NCBI RefSeq assembly: GCF_013266755.1
Contig: NZ_JABRWJ010000009.1
Coordinates: 310,001-374,000, forward strand
Reading direction: 5' to 3'
DNA from: Pseudaquabacterium terrae
GTDB taxonomy: Bacteria > Pseudomonadota > Gammaproteobacteria > Burkholderiales > Burkholderiaceae_C
DNA: 64,000 nt
Under the pieces are notes generated by a model, which worked only from the letters and a program-made list of their open reading frames with translations, was not told the DNA's origin and did no database searches. The translations under genes and the position numbers were made by a program. The first letter of the stretch is position 1. Every line of letters begins with the position of its first letter. Shown in pieces: positions 1-8,730 of the stretch.

Positions 1-654
1 GCCAACCCCTACGGCATCGAAGCGATGTGGAAGGAAGGCGACTTCGTCACCCGCGGCACGTTGATCATCATGATCATCATGTCGATGGGCAGCTGGTACA
101 TCATGTTCACCAAGCTGTGGGAGCAGAGCAAGCTGCTGAAGGCCGCCGACAAGGTCACCGACGGCTTCTGGAAATCCGGCTCGGTCGCCAAGGGCGCATC
201 GACGCTGGACGAAGGCAGCGCCTTCCGCTTCATCGCCGAATCGGGCCTGAAAGCCGACGAACACCATGAAGGCACGCTGACCGAGCAGATCGACCGCCAC
301 ACCTGGATCGGCATGAGCGTGCAGCGCTCCGTCGACAACATCAACAGCCGCCTGCAGGACGGCCTGGCCTTCCTCGCCACCGTCGGCTCGACCGCGCCGT
401 TCGTCGGCCTGTTCGGCACCGTCTGGGGCATCTACCACGCGCTGACCGCCATCGGCATCTCGGGCCAGGCCTCGATCGACAAGGTCGCCGGCCCGGTCGG
501 CGAAGCGCTGATCATGACCGCCTTCGGCCTGGCCGTCGCGGTGCCCGCGGTGATGGGCTACAACTGGCTGATCCGCCGCAACAAGAGCGTGATGGAGCGC
601 GTGCGCGCGTTCTCGGCCGATATCCACAACGTGCTTCTCGCCGGCAAGCGCTGA
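1..654 (+). CDS. exbB: ExbB/MotA/TolQ-family proton channel (5' end outside window)
   Basis: Inner-membrane proton channel subunit that, with ExbD, uses the proton gradient to energise TonB and outer-membrane receptors. The frame is open from base 1 and the first visible residues (NPYGIEAMW) are the usual N-terminal motif of Burkholderiales ExbB, so the true start lies just upstream. A first membrane segment follows at once (TLIIMIIMSMGSWYIMF). The conserved MotA/ExbB domain is at the C-terminal half: GLFGTVWGIYHAL and the helix EALIMTAFGLAVAVPAVMGY. Two exbD genes follow, the first 38 bases downstream, so this is the ExbB-ExbD-ExbD arrangement; tonB itself may lie upstream, outside the window. 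Confidence 0.93.
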   Translation, partial: ANPYGIEAMWKEGDFVTRGTLIIMIIMSMGSWYIMFTKLWEQSKLLKAADKVTDGFWKSGSVAKGASTLDEGSAFRFIAESGLKADEHHEGTLTEQIDRHTWIGMSVQRSVDNINSRLQDGLAFLATVGSTAPFVGLFGTVWGIYHALTAIGISGQASIDKVAGPVGEALIMTAFGLAVAVPAVMGYNWLIRRNKSVMERVRAFSADIHNVLLAGKR

Positions 655-692
655 TTCACTTTCAGCGTTTGTTCGCGCGATAGGAGAACGCC

Positions 693-1121
693 ATGGCCAT
701 GGCCGTCGGATCGCCTGATGGCGAAGAAGAACAGATGAATTCGGCCATCAACACGACGCCCCTCGTGGACATCATGTTGGTGCTGCTGATCATCTTCCTG
801 ATCACCACGCCGGTGATCACGCAGAGCGTCAAGCTCGAGCTGCCGAAGGAAAAGAACGTCCCGACGCAGACCAAGCCGGAGAACATCCTGCTCGCAGTCA
901 GCAAGGATGGCGACGTGTACTGGAATGCGCGGCGCATGCCCGATGCCGAGAAGCTCGTCGAAGAGCTGAAGAAGGAAGCGGTCAAGGATCCGCAACCCGA
1001 GGTGCATATCCGCGGCGACCAGGACGCCCGCTACGAGAGCGTCGGCCGCCTGGTGGTGGCCTGCCAGCGCGCCGGCATCGCCAAGGTCGGCTTCATCACC
1101 GAACCGCCCCCCAACCAGTAA
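693..1121 (+). CDS. exbD: ExbD/TolR biopolymer transport protein, copy 1
   Basis: Partner of ExbB in the TonB motor; single-span protein with a periplasmic domain. A short cytoplasmic head is followed by the family signature NTTPLVDIMLVLLIIFLI, whose Asp in the membrane helix is the proton-carrying residue. Length 142 aa is normal. AGGAG six bases before the ATG supports this start. It lies 38 bases after exbB and 12 bases before a second exbD, so the three are very likely cotranscribed. A role in TolQRA is possible in principle, but tandem exbD copies are typical of TonB systems. Confidence 0.94.
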   Translation: MAMAVGSPDGEEEQMNSAINTTPLVDIMLVLLIIFLITTPVITQSVKLELPKEKNVPTQTKPENILLAVSKDGDVYWNARRMPDAEKLVEELKKEAVKDPQPEVHIRGDQDARYESVGRLVVACQRAGIAKVGFITEPPPNQ

Positions 1122-1133
1122 GAGGAGCCGACC

Positions 1134-1556
1134 ATGGGTATGCAAGTAGGCTCCGGCGAGGGCGAAGGCGAGGTGATGATGGACATCAACACCACGCCGC
1201 TGATCGACGTGATGCTGGTGCTGATCATCATGCTGATCATCACGATCCCGATCCAGACGCACGCGGTGAAGATGAACATGCCGGTGGGGCCGAGCTCGGC
1301 ACCGCCGAAGCCGCCGGAGATCGTGCGCATCGACGTCGACTTCGACGGCACGATCGGCTGGAACGGCGCGATCGTCAGCAAGGACGAACTGCTCAACAAC
1401 CTGGCACAAACTGCCGCGATGCCCGACCAGCCCGAGGTGCACCTGCGCCCCAACAAGCTCGTTAGCTACAAGGTCGTCGCCATGGTGATGGCCAATGCGC
1501 AGCGCCTGGGCGTCACGAAGATCGGCATCATCGGCAATGAGCAGTTCCTGAATTGA
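1134..1556 (+). CDS. exbD: ExbD/TolR biopolymer transport protein, copy 2
   Basis: Second ExbD paralogue, 140 aa, with the same plan: acidic head (GEGEGEVMMDINTTP), membrane helix with the conserved Asp (LIDVMLVLIIMLII) and a periplasmic alpha/beta domain. A GAGGAG ribosome site sits six bases upstream of the ATG. The two ExbDs differ clearly outside the helix, suggesting heteromeric complexes rather than a recent duplication (inference). The stop is nine bases from the ATG of the following TPR-like gene. Confidence 0.93.
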   Translation: MGMQVGSGEGEGEVMMDINTTPLIDVMLVLIIMLIITIPIQTHAVKMNMPVGPSSAPPKPPEIVRIDVDFDGTIGWNGAIVSKDELLNNLAQTAAMPDQPEVHLRPNKLVSYKVVAMVMANAQRLGVTKIGIIGNEQFLN

Positions 1557-1564
1557 GAGAAGCG

Positions 1565-2773
1565 ATGAAGACGTTGCATGCCCTCGCCGCGGCCGCGGTG
1601 CTGGCCTGTGCCCTGGGCTCGGCCCAGGCCCAGGCAGTGCGGCCCGAAGTCGGCAAGCCGCTGCAGCAGGCCAGCGATCTGCTGCGTGCCGGCAAGGCCA
1701 AGGAAGCGCTGGCCAAAGTCCGCGAAGCCGATGCGATCGGCGGCAAGACCGGCGCCGAGCAGATCATGATCGACCGCATGCGCGGCGCCGCCGCGCAGCG
1801 CGCCGGCGAGAGCGGCACCGCGATCCAGGCGTTCGAGTCGCTGTTCCCGCGGGTCTCGGGCGCCGAAGCCGCGCAGGTCGCCGAGCAGCTGGCGTTCGCC
1901 TACTCGCAGGCCAAGGATTGGCCGCGCACCAGCCAATGGATCCAGAAGGCGCAGGCCGCCGGCAGCCACAGCGCGCAGCTGAAGCAGCTGCAGGCCTACG
2001 TGCAAGGCCAGAGCGGCGACTACGGCGCCATCGCGCGCGAGTCGGCGGCGGCAGTCAGCGCCGCCGAGCAAGGCGGTCGCCGCCCCGATGAAGGCGACCT
2101 GCTGCGCCTGGCCGATGCGCAGGCGCGCACCAACAACAGCGCCGGCCAGACCGCGACGCTCGAGAAGCTGCTCGCCTACTACCCGAAGAAGGAGTACTGG
2201 GGCATCTTCCTCGGCCGGCTGCCGCGCAAGAGCGGCTTCTCCGACCGCTTCGCGCTCGACGTGATGCGCCTGAAGCTCGCCACCGGCAACCTGTCGAAGA
2301 CCGACGACTTCATGGAGATGGCGCAGCTCGCCATCCAAGCCGGCTATCCGACCGAAGGCAAGGCCATCGTCGACAAGGGCTTCGCGGCCGGCGCGCTCGG
2401 CACGGGTCCCGAGGCCGATCGCCACAAGCGCCTGCGCGACCTGGCGGTGCAGCGCGAAGCCGATGCCAAGGCATCGATCGAGCAGCGCGCCACCGAGGCC
2501 GCCGCGCTGAAGGACGGCAACGACCTGATCACGCTCGGTTATGCCTACGTGACCATGGGCCAGGCCGACAAGGGCATCCCGATGATCGAACAAGGCATCG
2601 CCAAGGGTGGCCTGAAGCGCCCCGAGGACGCCAAGCTGCGCCTGGGCATGGCGATGCTGCAGTCCGGCAAGGGCAAGGCCAAGGCCGTGCAGACGCTGCG
2701 CAGCGTGCAAGGCAACGACGGCTCGTCCGACCTCGGCCGGCTGTGGGCGCTGTACGCGAACCACGCCGGCTGA
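1565..2773 (+). CDS. exported TPR-like repeat protein in the exbBD operon
   Basis: 402 aa with a cleavable signal peptide (MKTLHALAAAAVLACALGSAQAQA). The rest is helical, Ala/Gly/Lys rich, and has tetratricopeptide-like helix pairs, for example around DLITLGYAYVTMGQADKGI and LRLGMAMLQSGKGKAKAV, so it is probably a periplasmic scaffold. An upstream TTG (1553) is in frame, but the ATG at 1565 starts exactly at the signal peptide. It follows exbD after eight bases, so it is probably an accessory to the TonB motor or to the cargo it serves; that is inference from position. No enzyme motif was seen. Confidence 0.8.
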   Translation: MKTLHALAAAAVLACALGSAQAQAVRPEVGKPLQQASDLLRAGKAKEALAKVREADAIGGKTGAEQIMIDRMRGAAAQRAGESGTAIQAFESLFPRVSGAEAAQVAEQLAFAYSQAKDWPRTSQWIQKAQAAGSHSAQLKQLQAYVQGQSGDYGAIARESAAAVSAAEQGGRRPDEGDLLRLADAQARTNNSAGQTATLEKLLAYYPKKEYWGIFLGRLPRKSGFSDRFALDVMRLKLATGNLSKTDDFMEMAQLAIQAGYPTEGKAIVDKGFAAGALGTGPEADRHKRLRDLAVQREADAKASIEQRATEAAALKDGNDLITLGYAYVTMGQADKGIPMIEQGIAKGGLKRPEDAKLRLGMAMLQSGKGKAKAVQTLRSVQGNDGSSDLGRLWALYANHAG

Positions 2774-2786
2774 CGATCCATCGCCG

Positions 2787-3737
2787 GTGGCCCTGCCCGA
2801 CTTCGTCGAGCCGCTCGGTGACGACCTCTACGCGGTCGACACCGGCTTTCATCGGCCGCGCTTCGACGCGGCCTACCTGATCGTCGAACGCGGCCGCGCG
2901 GCGTTCGTCGACACCGGCACCAACCACGCGGTGCCGCGCATGCTGGCGGTGCTCGACGCGCTCGGGCTCGGCCCCGACGCCGTCGACTACGTGATCCCGA
3001 CGCACGTGCACCTCGATCATGCCGGCGGTGCCGGGCTGCTGATGCAGTCGCTGCCGAAGGCGACGATGCTGGTGCATCCGCGCGGCGCGCGCCACATGAT
3101 CAATCCGCTGGCGCTGTACCTCGGCGCCCAGGCGGTCTACGGCGAGGAGGAGATGCAGCGCTCCTACGGGCGGCTGCACGCGGTCGATGCGACGCGCGTG
3201 CGCAGCCCGGCCGACGGCGAGGTGATCGAGCTCGCCGGCCGCCCGCTCACCTTCATCGACACGCCGGGCCACGCACGTCACCACCACTGCATCTGGGACG
3301 AGCGCTCCGGCGGCTGGTTCACCGGCGACACCTTCGGGCTGTCGTACCGCGAGCACGACACCACGCGCGGCGCCTGGATCCTGCCGACCTCGACACCGGT
3401 GCAGTTCGATCCCGATGCGCTGCGACGCTCGATGGACCGGCTGCTCGCGCGATCACCGCGCTGCATGTACCTGACGCACTTTGGCCGCGTCACCGGCGCG
3501 CCGCGCTTGGCCGACCTGCTGCACGAGCAGCTCGATGGGATGGTCGCGCTGGCGCTGCGGCTGCGCAGTGCACCCGACCGCCATGCGGCGCTGAAGACCG
3601 CGCTCGGCGAGCTGTACAGCGAGCAGCTCGCGCGCCACGGCGTCGCCGATCCGGTGGCCGCGGTCGACGACCTGGACCTGGACATCGAGCTCAACGCGCA
3701 AGGGTTGGCAATCTGGCTCGACCGCAGCACGACCTAA
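2787..3737 (+). CDS. MBL-fold metallo-hydrolase
   Basis: Metallo-beta-lactamase-fold hydrolase, 316 aa. The metal-binding signature HVHLDHAGG is clear and is followed by the later ligands in DTPGHARHHH and FTGDTF. GTG start 13 bases after the preceding stop; no strong ribosome site is visible. The N-terminal LYAVDTGF and the C-terminal helical tail resemble cytosolic MBL enzymes of the glyoxalase II-like or lactonase type, but the substrate cannot be read from the sequence. It is convergent with the MarR gene downstream. Confidence 0.85.
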   Translation: MALPDFVEPLGDDLYAVDTGFHRPRFDAAYLIVERGRAAFVDTGTNHAVPRMLAVLDALGLGPDAVDYVIPTHVHLDHAGGAGLLMQSLPKATMLVHPRGARHMINPLALYLGAQAVYGEEEMQRSYGRLHAVDATRVRSPADGEVIELAGRPLTFIDTPGHARHHHCIWDERSGGWFTGDTFGLSYREHDTTRGAWILPTSTPVQFDPDALRRSMDRLLARSPRCMYLTHFGRVTGAPRLADLLHEQLDGMVALALRLRSAPDRHAALKTALGELYSEQLARHGVADPVAAVDDLDLDIELNAQGLAIWLDRSTT

Positions 3738-3774
3738 CGCCGCAGTGCCGCGGCCGAACCGAGCGCCGCCCGGA

Positions 3775-4242
3775 TCAGGCTTCTTCCTCCGCCAGCGCAT
3801 CCAGCCGCGCCAGGCAGTCGTCGAGCAGCGCATGCAGCGCGATCACCTGCTCGACGCCGAGCCGCTCGTTCAGCGCCAGCTGCGCCTGCTTCCAGGCCCG
3901 CTGGCCCTCGGCCCGCTTGGCGCGTCCGGCCGGGGTCGCCGACACCAGCCGGCTGCGCGCATCCGCGCCCGGCCCCTGCTCGAGCCAGCCGAGCGTGATC
4001 AATGGCTGCAGGTTGCGCGTCAGCGTCGACGCATCGAGCCGCATGCGCGCCGCCAGCGCCGAAGGCTTGATCGGCCCCAGCAGCACGACGTGCGACAGCA
4101 GCGAGTACTGCGTGTTCTTCAGCCCCGTCTGCGCGACGTAGGCGTCGTAGTGGCGCGTCACCGCGCGGCTCAGCTGACGCAGCTTCAGGTTGGTGCAGCC
4201 ACGCGGCCCGTGGGACAGCGCGGAGGACGATGAACGGCTCAT
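3775..4242 (-). CDS. MarR-family transcriptional regulator
   Basis: 155 aa winged-helix repressor of the MarR type. The DNA-binding part is recognisable as TQYSLLSHVVLLGPIKPSALAARM, DASTLTRNLQPLI (recognition helix) and the wing with DARSRLVSATPAGR. It is divergent from a PaaI-type thioesterase, with only 51 bases between start codons. Those bases hold a perfect 14-bp palindrome and a second near-palindrome, so this protein probably represses itself and the thioesterase. The ligand is unknown; MarR proteins paired with thioesterases often sense aromatic acids or their CoA esters (family knowledge). Confidence 0.9.
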   Translation of the reverse strand: MSRSSSSALSHGPRGCTNLKLRQLSRAVTRHYDAYVAQTGLKNTQYSLLSHVVLLGPIKPSALAARMRLDASTLTRNLQPLITLGWLEQGPGADARSRLVSATPAGRAKRAEGQRAWKQAQLALNERLGVEQVIALHALLDDCLARLDALAEEEA

Positions 4243-4248
4243 TCATTG

Positions 4249-4262
4249 ATTGTATATACAAT
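4249..4262. promoter_or_regulatory. perfect palindrome ATTGTATATACAAT, probable MarR operator
   Basis: ATTGTATATACAAT equals its own reverse complement and lies between the divergent marR and thioesterase starts. TTGTATATACAA-like sequences are typical MarR-family operators. It is AT-rich in a very GC-rich neighbourhood and overlaps the only plausible -10 elements, so a bound dimer would block both promoters. Confidence 0.7.
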
Positions 4263-4263
4263 G

Positions 4264-4277
4264 GTTGCAGCTACAAC
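4264..4277. promoter_or_regulatory. second near-palindrome GTTGCAGCTACAAC
   Basis: An inverted repeat with one mismatched pair, starting two bases after the perfect palindrome and sharing the TTG...CAA ends. It may be a second, weaker site for the same MarR dimer, or part of the -35 of the marR promoter (TTGTAG on the minus strand). Confidence 0.4.
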
Positions 4278-4293
4278 TTACAGGAGTGTCGCG

Positions 4294-4833
4294 ATGGAGA
4301 GTCCGCAACAGACCCTGGCCGCCTGGCAGGCCCGCGAAGCCGAGCTGCGCGCGCGCCTGCGCGAGCCGGGCATCAGCCGGCCGGACCAGATCGTCGACAA
4401 ATCCGGCCTGCAGTTCTTCGAATCGATGTTCGCGGGCGAGCTGCCGCCGGCGCCGATCGCCCAGGCCCTGGGCTTCCTGCTGGTCGAGGTGCGGCCGGGC
4501 CACGCCGCCTTCCAGGGCCGGCCGCAGGCGGCACACTACAACCCGCTCGGCACGGTGCACGGCGGCTGGATCGCAACGCTGCTCGATTCGGCCGTCGCCT
4601 GCGCGGTGCACTCGACGCTGGCGCCAGGCAAGGCCTACACCACGCTCGAGCTGAAGGTGAACTACGTCAAGGCGCTGACCGACAAGGTGCCGCTGGTGCG
4701 CGCGCTCGGCGACGTGATCAGCGTCGGCGCGCGCGTCGGCACGTCCGAGGGTCGCCTGATCGGCCCCGACGGCACGCTCTACGCCCACGCGACAACGACC
4801 TGCCTGATCTTCGACGCGCCGATCGCGCGTTAG
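4294..4833 (+). CDS. PaaI-family (hotdog-fold) acyl-CoA thioesterase
   Basis: 179 aa hotdog-fold thioesterase. The conserved core HYNPLGTVHGGWIATLLDSA carries the Asn, HGG and Asp/Ser of the PaaI/uncharacterised-domain-1 family, followed by TTLELKVNYVK. An in-frame TTG at 4246 exists, but AGGAG at 4282 with seven-base spacing picks the ATG at 4294. It is divergent from the MarR regulator and presumably under its control, which suggests a role in clearing aromatic or other toxic acyl-CoA thioesters (inference). The stop overlaps the convergent eda gene by three bases. Confidence 0.88.
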   Translation: MESPQQTLAAWQAREAELRARLREPGISRPDQIVDKSGLQFFESMFAGELPPAPIAQALGFLLVEVRPGHAAFQGRPQAAHYNPLGTVHGGWIATLLDSAVACAVHSTLAPGKAYTTLELKVNYVKALTDKVPLVRALGDVISVGARVGTSEGRLIGPDGTLYAHATTTCLIFDAPIAR

Positions 4834-5459
4834 GCGCGGCGCAGCGCGCCGGCCTCGCGCGCCAGCCGCGTGATGCGCGCCCAGTCGCCCTGCTCGACGG
4901 CATCGGCCGGCGTCAGCCACGAGCCGCCGCAGACCTTGACGTTCGGCAGCGCGAGGAACTGCGGCGCCGTCTCCAGCGTGATGCCGCCGGTGGGGCAGAA
5001 CGCGACATCGGGGAACGGGCCGGCGAAAGCCTTCAGCATGCCGACGCCGCCGGCCTGCTGGGCCGGGAAGAACTTCAGGAAGCCATGGCCGTCGCCGTGC
5101 GCCGTCATCACCTCGCTGGCGGTGGCGACGCCGGGCAGCAGCGGCAGGCCGAGCTCGCGGCAGGCGGCGCCGACCTCGCGGGTGTAGCCGGGGCTGACGG
5201 CGAAGCGGCTGCCGGCGTCGCGCGCCGCGCGCGCATCGGCGGCCGTGCGGATCGTGCCGGCGCCGACCAGCGCCTCGGGCACCGCCTTGGCGATCGCCTC
5301 GATGCATTCGAGCGCCACCGCGCTGCGCAGCGTCACCTCGAGCACCTTGACGCCGCCGGCGAGCAGCGCCTCGGCCAGCGGCACGGCATCGGCGACGCGC
5401 TGCAGCACGATCACCGGAATCACGGGGCCGTGGTCGGCCAGGCTCAGCGGATCGATCAT
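4830..5459 (-). CDS. eda: KDPG aldolase (2-keto-3-deoxy-6-phosphogluconate aldolase)
   Basis: Cleaves KDPG to pyruvate and glyceraldehyde-3-phosphate, the last step of the Entner-Doudoroff pathway. 209 aa. The Schiff-base lysine is in GFLKFFPA, and the phosphate-binding GGI (CPTGGIT) and GGSWL segments are present; LEVTLRSA and GAGTI are also diagnostic. A longer frame runs to 5582, but the protein homology and a GAGGA site just upstream choose the ATG at 5459. It lies seven bases after edd, so the two are one operon. Confidence 0.96.
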   Translation of the reverse strand: MIDPLSLADHGPVIPVIVLQRVADAVPLAEALLAGGVKVLEVTLRSAVALECIEAIAKAVPEALVGAGTIRTAADARAARDAGSRFAVSPGYTREVGAACRELGLPLLPGVATASEVMTAHGDGHGFLKFFPAQQAGGVGMLKAFAGPFPDVAFCPTGGITLETAPQFLALPNVKVCGGSWLTPADAVEQGDWARITRLAREAGALRRA

Positions 5460-5466
5460 TCGTTCC

Positions 5467-7296
5467 TCACAACCAGGTGATGGCGCCTTGCTCGGCGCTC
5501 GAAACATGGCGGCGCATGCCGCCGAACAAATCGCGGCCGAGGCCGTGGGCGTTACCCTCAGCCTGCGCCGGATCGAGTGCATGCACCGGCCGGGCCGCCC
5601 ACGCCGCGTCGTCGATCAGCACGTCGAGCTGGCCGTTGACGGCATCGAGCCGGATGCGGTCGCCGTCGCGCACCTTGGCGAGCGCACCGCCCGCCAGCGC
5701 CTCGGGCGAGACATGGATCGCCGCCGGCACCTTGCCCGACGCGCCGCTCATGCGGCCATCGGTGACCAGCGCGACCTTGAAACCCTTGCCCTGCAGCACC
5801 GCCAGCGGCGGCGTCAGCTTGTGCAGCTCGGGCATGCCGTTCGCGCGCGGCCCCTGGAAGCGCACGACGGCGATGAAGTCACGTTCGAGCTGCCCGGCGG
5901 CGAAGGCCTTCAGCAGCGCCTCCTGGCTGTCGAAGACCAGCGCCGGCGCCTCGACCACATGGCGGTCCTCGGGCACCGCGGAGACCTTGATCACCGCGCG
6001 GCCGAGGTTGCCGGTCAACAGCTTCAGGCCGCCCGACGGCGAGAACGGCTGCGCGGCCGGCCGCACGATCGCCGTATCCAGCGACTCCACCGGTGCCGGC
6101 TGCCAGCGCACCTGCACCGGCTCGGCCTCGGCCTCGGCCAACACCGGCGACTGTGCATAAGCCGCGATGCCACCGGAGGCCACCGTCGCGACCTCGCCGT
6201 GCAGGCAGCCGGCATCGAGCAACTCGCGCAGCACGAAGCCGGTGCCGCCGGCGGCCTGGAACTGGTTCACGTCGGCCTGGCCGTTCGGATAGACGCGTGC
6301 CAGCAGCGGCACCTCCGCCGACAGCTCGGCGAAGTCGGTCCAGTCGATGCGGATCGCCGCGGCACGGGCGACCGCGACCCAGTGGATGAGGTGGTTCGTC
6401 GAGCCGCCGGTGGCCAGCAGCGCGACCATCGCGTTGACGATCACCCGTTCGTCGACCAGCCGGCCGATCGGCGTGTAGCGCTGGCGCTTGGTGATGCCCA
6501 GCAGCGTCGCGACCGCTTCGCGCGTCAAGGCCTCGCGCAGCGGCGCATGCGGATGCACGAACGCCGCGCCCGGCACGTGCAGGCCCATCGCCTCGAGCAG
6601 CATCTGGTTGCTGTTCGCGGTGCCGTAGAAGGTGCAGGTGCCGGCGCCGTGGTACGCCGCCTGCTCGGCTTCCATCAGCTTGTCGCGGCCGACCAGGCCC
6701 TGCGCATGCAGCTCGCGCACCTTGGCCTTGTCGCTGTTCGACAGGCCGGTGGCCATCGGCCCCGCCGGCACGAACACGCACGGCAGGTGGCCGAAGTGCA
6801 GCGCGCCGATCAAGAGCCCGGGCACGATCTTGTCGCAGATGCCGAGCAGCAGCGCACCGTCGAACACATCGTGCGTCAGCGCGATCGCGGTGCCCATCGC
6901 GATCGTGTCGCGCGAGAACAGCGACAGCTCCATGCCGGGCAGACCCTGGGTCACGCCGTCGCACATCGCCGGCACGCCGCCGGCGACCTGCACCGTCGCG
7001 CCGAGGCGGCGCGCCGCGTCGCGGATCAGCGCCGGGTAGTTCTCGTAGGGCTGGTGCGCCGACAGCATGTCGTTGTAGGCACTGACGACCGCGAGGTTCG
7101 GCGCGCGCTCGGCGACCACGCGCAGGCGCTGGTCGCCCGGCATGCCCGCGAAGGCATGCGCAACGTTGGCGCAGCCCATGCGCTCGGTGCCCGGCGGACG
7201 CGCCGCCAGCGCGTCGATGCGGGCCAGATAGGCGCGCCGGCCGTCGGCGCTGCGCTCGCGGATGCGCGCGGTGATCTCGGCGATGCGGGTCTTCAT
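5467..7296 (-). CDS. edd: 6-phosphogluconate dehydratase
   Basis: Dehydrates 6-phosphogluconate to KDPG using a [4Fe-4S] cluster. 609 aa, the usual length for Edd of the IlvD/Edd family. Cluster-ligand regions [13 protein letters not shown] and [12 protein letters not shown] are present, with [14 protein letters not shown] and the C-terminal [16 protein letters not shown]. The start at 7296 (MKTRIAEI) was preferred over an upstream extension that lacks homology. It heads the edd-eda operon, with a HexR-like inverted repeat about 32 bases before the start. Confidence 0.97.
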   Translation of the reverse strand: MKTRIAEITARIRERSADGRRAYLARIDALAARPPGTERMGCANVAHAFAGMPGDQRLRVVAERAPNLAVVSAYNDMLSAHQPYENYPALIRDAARRLGATVQVAGGVPAMCDGVTQGLPGMELSLFSRDTIAMGTAIALTHDVFDGALLLGICDKIVPGLLIGALHFGHLPCVFVPAGPMATGLSNSDKAKVRELHAQGLVGRDKLMEAEQAAYHGAGTCTFYGTANSNQMLLEAMGLHVPGAAFVHPHAPLREALTREAVATLLGITKRQRYTPIGRLVDERVIVNAMVALLATGGSTNHLIHWVAVARAAAIRIDWTDFAELSAEVPLLARVYPNGQADVNQFQAAGGTGFVLRELLDAGCLHGEVATVASGGIAAYAQSPVLAEAEAEPVQVRWQPAPVESLDTAIVRPAAQPFSPSGGLKLLTGNLGRAVIKVSAVPEDRHVVEAPALVFDSQEALLKAFAAGQLERDFIAVVRFQGPRANGMPELHKLTPPLAVLQGKGFKVALVTDGRMSGASGKVPAAIHVSPEALAGGALAKVRDGDRIRLDAVNGQLDVLIDDAAWAARPVHALDPAQAEGNAHGLGRDLFGGMRRHVSSAEQGAITWL

Positions 7297-7327
7297 GGCG
7301 TGATGGTAATCGATGGATTGAAAATCA

Positions 7328-7342
7328 AGTAACTTGGTTACA
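7328..7342 (-). promoter_or_regulatory. candidate HexR operator upstream of edd-eda
   Basis: On the minus strand TGTAACCAAGTTACT, an inverted repeat (GTAAC/GTTAC around CAA). It resembles the HexR consensus TGTAATTAAATTACA known from proteobacterial edd/eda/zwf promoters. HexR is released by KDPG, so the pathway intermediate would induce the operon. No hexR gene is in this window, so the match rests on the site and the position alone. Confidence 0.5.
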
Positions 7343-7399
7343 GCCCGAGTACCCCGTCGGGCTATTGCCCGGCTTCTGGCATGCTGCATGCCTTAGCCG

Positions 7400-7990
7400 A
7401 TGCTGATCCCTTTCCGCGATCCGAACGCGCTGCTCGAGCGCACCCGCGCCGACTGGCCCGACCACGGCGACCTGTGGGTCTTCGGTTATGCCTCGCTGAT
7501 CTGGCGCCCGGAGTTCGAGGCCGCCGAGCAGCGTACGGCACTGGTGCGCGGCTGGCATCGGGCCTTCCGCATGCGCTCGCGCGTCAACCGCGGCTCGCCG
7601 GAGCAGCCGGGCCTGGTCTTCGCGCTGGTTTCCGGCGGAATGTGCCGTGGCCGCGTCTTCCGCATTCCGCGCGAGCGCGCCGACGACGAGCTGGTGCGCC
7701 TGTGGCAGCGCGAGATGCCCACCGGGGTCTACGACCCGCGCTGGTTGCCCTGCCAGACGCCGGGCGGCACGGTGCAAGCGCTCGCCTTCACGCTGAGCCG
7801 GCGCAGCCCGAGCTACACCGGCCGGCTCGACGACGCGCAGCTGTTGCACATCCTGCGCCACGCCGAGGGCCGCTATGGCACGACGCTGGACTACCTGCTG
7901 CAGACCGCCCATGCCCTGCGCGACTGCCAGGTGCGCGACCGCGAGATCGAGCGCCTGGTCGCGCTGGCCCGCGGACAGGGGCTGGCCTAA
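7400..7990 (+). CDS. ChaC-like gamma-glutamylcyclotransferase
   Basis: 196 aa protein of the ChaC/GGCT-like family, which releases 5-oxoproline from glutathione or gamma-glutamyl peptides. The N-terminal signature WVFGYASLIW matches the GYGSLIW substrate-binding loop, followed by the family's WHRAFRMRS and the later GVYDPRWL segment. It is divergent from edd. Substrate specificity (glutathione degradation versus general gamma-glutamyl peptides) cannot be decided from the sequence. Confidence 0.87.
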   Translation: MLIPFRDPNALLERTRADWPDHGDLWVFGYASLIWRPEFEAAEQRTALVRGWHRAFRMRSRVNRGSPEQPGLVFALVSGGMCRGRVFRIPRERADDELVRLWQREMPTGVYDPRWLPCQTPGGTVQALAFTLSRRSPSYTGRLDDAQLLHILRHAEGRYGTTLDYLLQTAHALRDCQVRDREIERLVALARGQGLA

Positions 7991-8607
7991 CCCGGCGGAT
8001 ACGCAGGTGGCGCCGGGCTCGCGGCACGCAGCGCCGCCAGGTCGTCTTCGGTGTCGACGTCGATCAGCACGCCCGGATCCTCGAGCTCCAGGCCGATCGA
8101 CGGATAACGCGCCACGACGCGGCGCGCGCCCTCGTCACCGCTCAGCTGCACCAGGTCGGAGAACAACTCGGCCGAGAAGCCGACCGGATGGCCGCGGCGC
8201 CCGCGGTGCTGCGCGAAAACGACCGGGTGCTGATCGAGCGCCGCGGCCACCGCCTGCAGCGAGGCCGGGGTGACCATCGGCATGTCGCCCGGCAGCACCA
8301 GCCAGCCGGGCGCATCGGGCCGGGCCGCGACGCCGGCGGCGATCGAGTAGCCCATCCCCAGTCCCGCGGGGCCGGCACCGACTTCGGGCAGCACGATGAC
8401 ATCGCGGCGCGCGACCCAGCGCGATGACTCGCCGGCCAGCGGTGCGGTCGTCACGACGACCACCGGCAGGCCGCTGGTGATCGCCTGCGCGATCGTTCGA
8501 CCGAGCACGCTCTGGCTGCCCAGCGACTGCACCAGCTTGTGGTCGCGGCCACGAAAGCGGCTGCCGCGGCCCGCGGCCAGCACGACGATGACCGGTTGCG
8601 GTTTCAT
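7987..8607 (-). CDS. MobA-like NTP-transferase domain protein
   Basis: 206 aa nucleotidyltransferase of the NTP_transf_3 (MobA/MocA) family. It has the nucleotide-binding start VIVVLAAGRGSRFRG with the downstream Lys (HKLVQ), the metal-binding LPGDMPMV and the C-terminal LIDVDTEDDL. Such proteins make molybdenum cofactor derivatives (MCD for xanthine dehydrogenase-type enzymes) or simple NDP-sugars; no molybdoenzyme gene is close, so the substrate stays open. Start 8607 is favoured over an alternative ATG at 8619; neither has a good ribosome site. It overlaps the 3' end of the ChaC gene by four bases. Confidence 0.82.
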   Translation of the reverse strand: MKPQPVIVVLAAGRGSRFRGRDHKLVQSLGSQSVLGRTIAQAITSGLPVVVVTTAPLAGESSRWVARRDVIVLPEVGAGPAGLGMGYSIAAGVAARPDAPGWLVLPGDMPMVTPASLQAVAAALDQHPVVFAQHRGRRGHPVGFSAELFSDLVQLSGDEGARRVVARYPSIGLELEDPGVLIDVDTEDDLAALRAASPAPPAYPPG

Positions 8608-8730
8608 GGTGCGTTGCATTTGACACGGCAAGCATGGGGTCGGTCGGCAGCGATCGACAGTCGGAGGATCACTTAAGGCGTTCCACGTAGGGGTTCGGCC
8701 CCAAGCCGGACCCCACGGCATACTGCGGCG

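Noticed and set aside
1553-1564. TTG 1553 as the start of the TPR-like gene
   Set aside because: ATG 1565 begins directly at a signal peptide and has normal spacing; the TTG only adds four residues.
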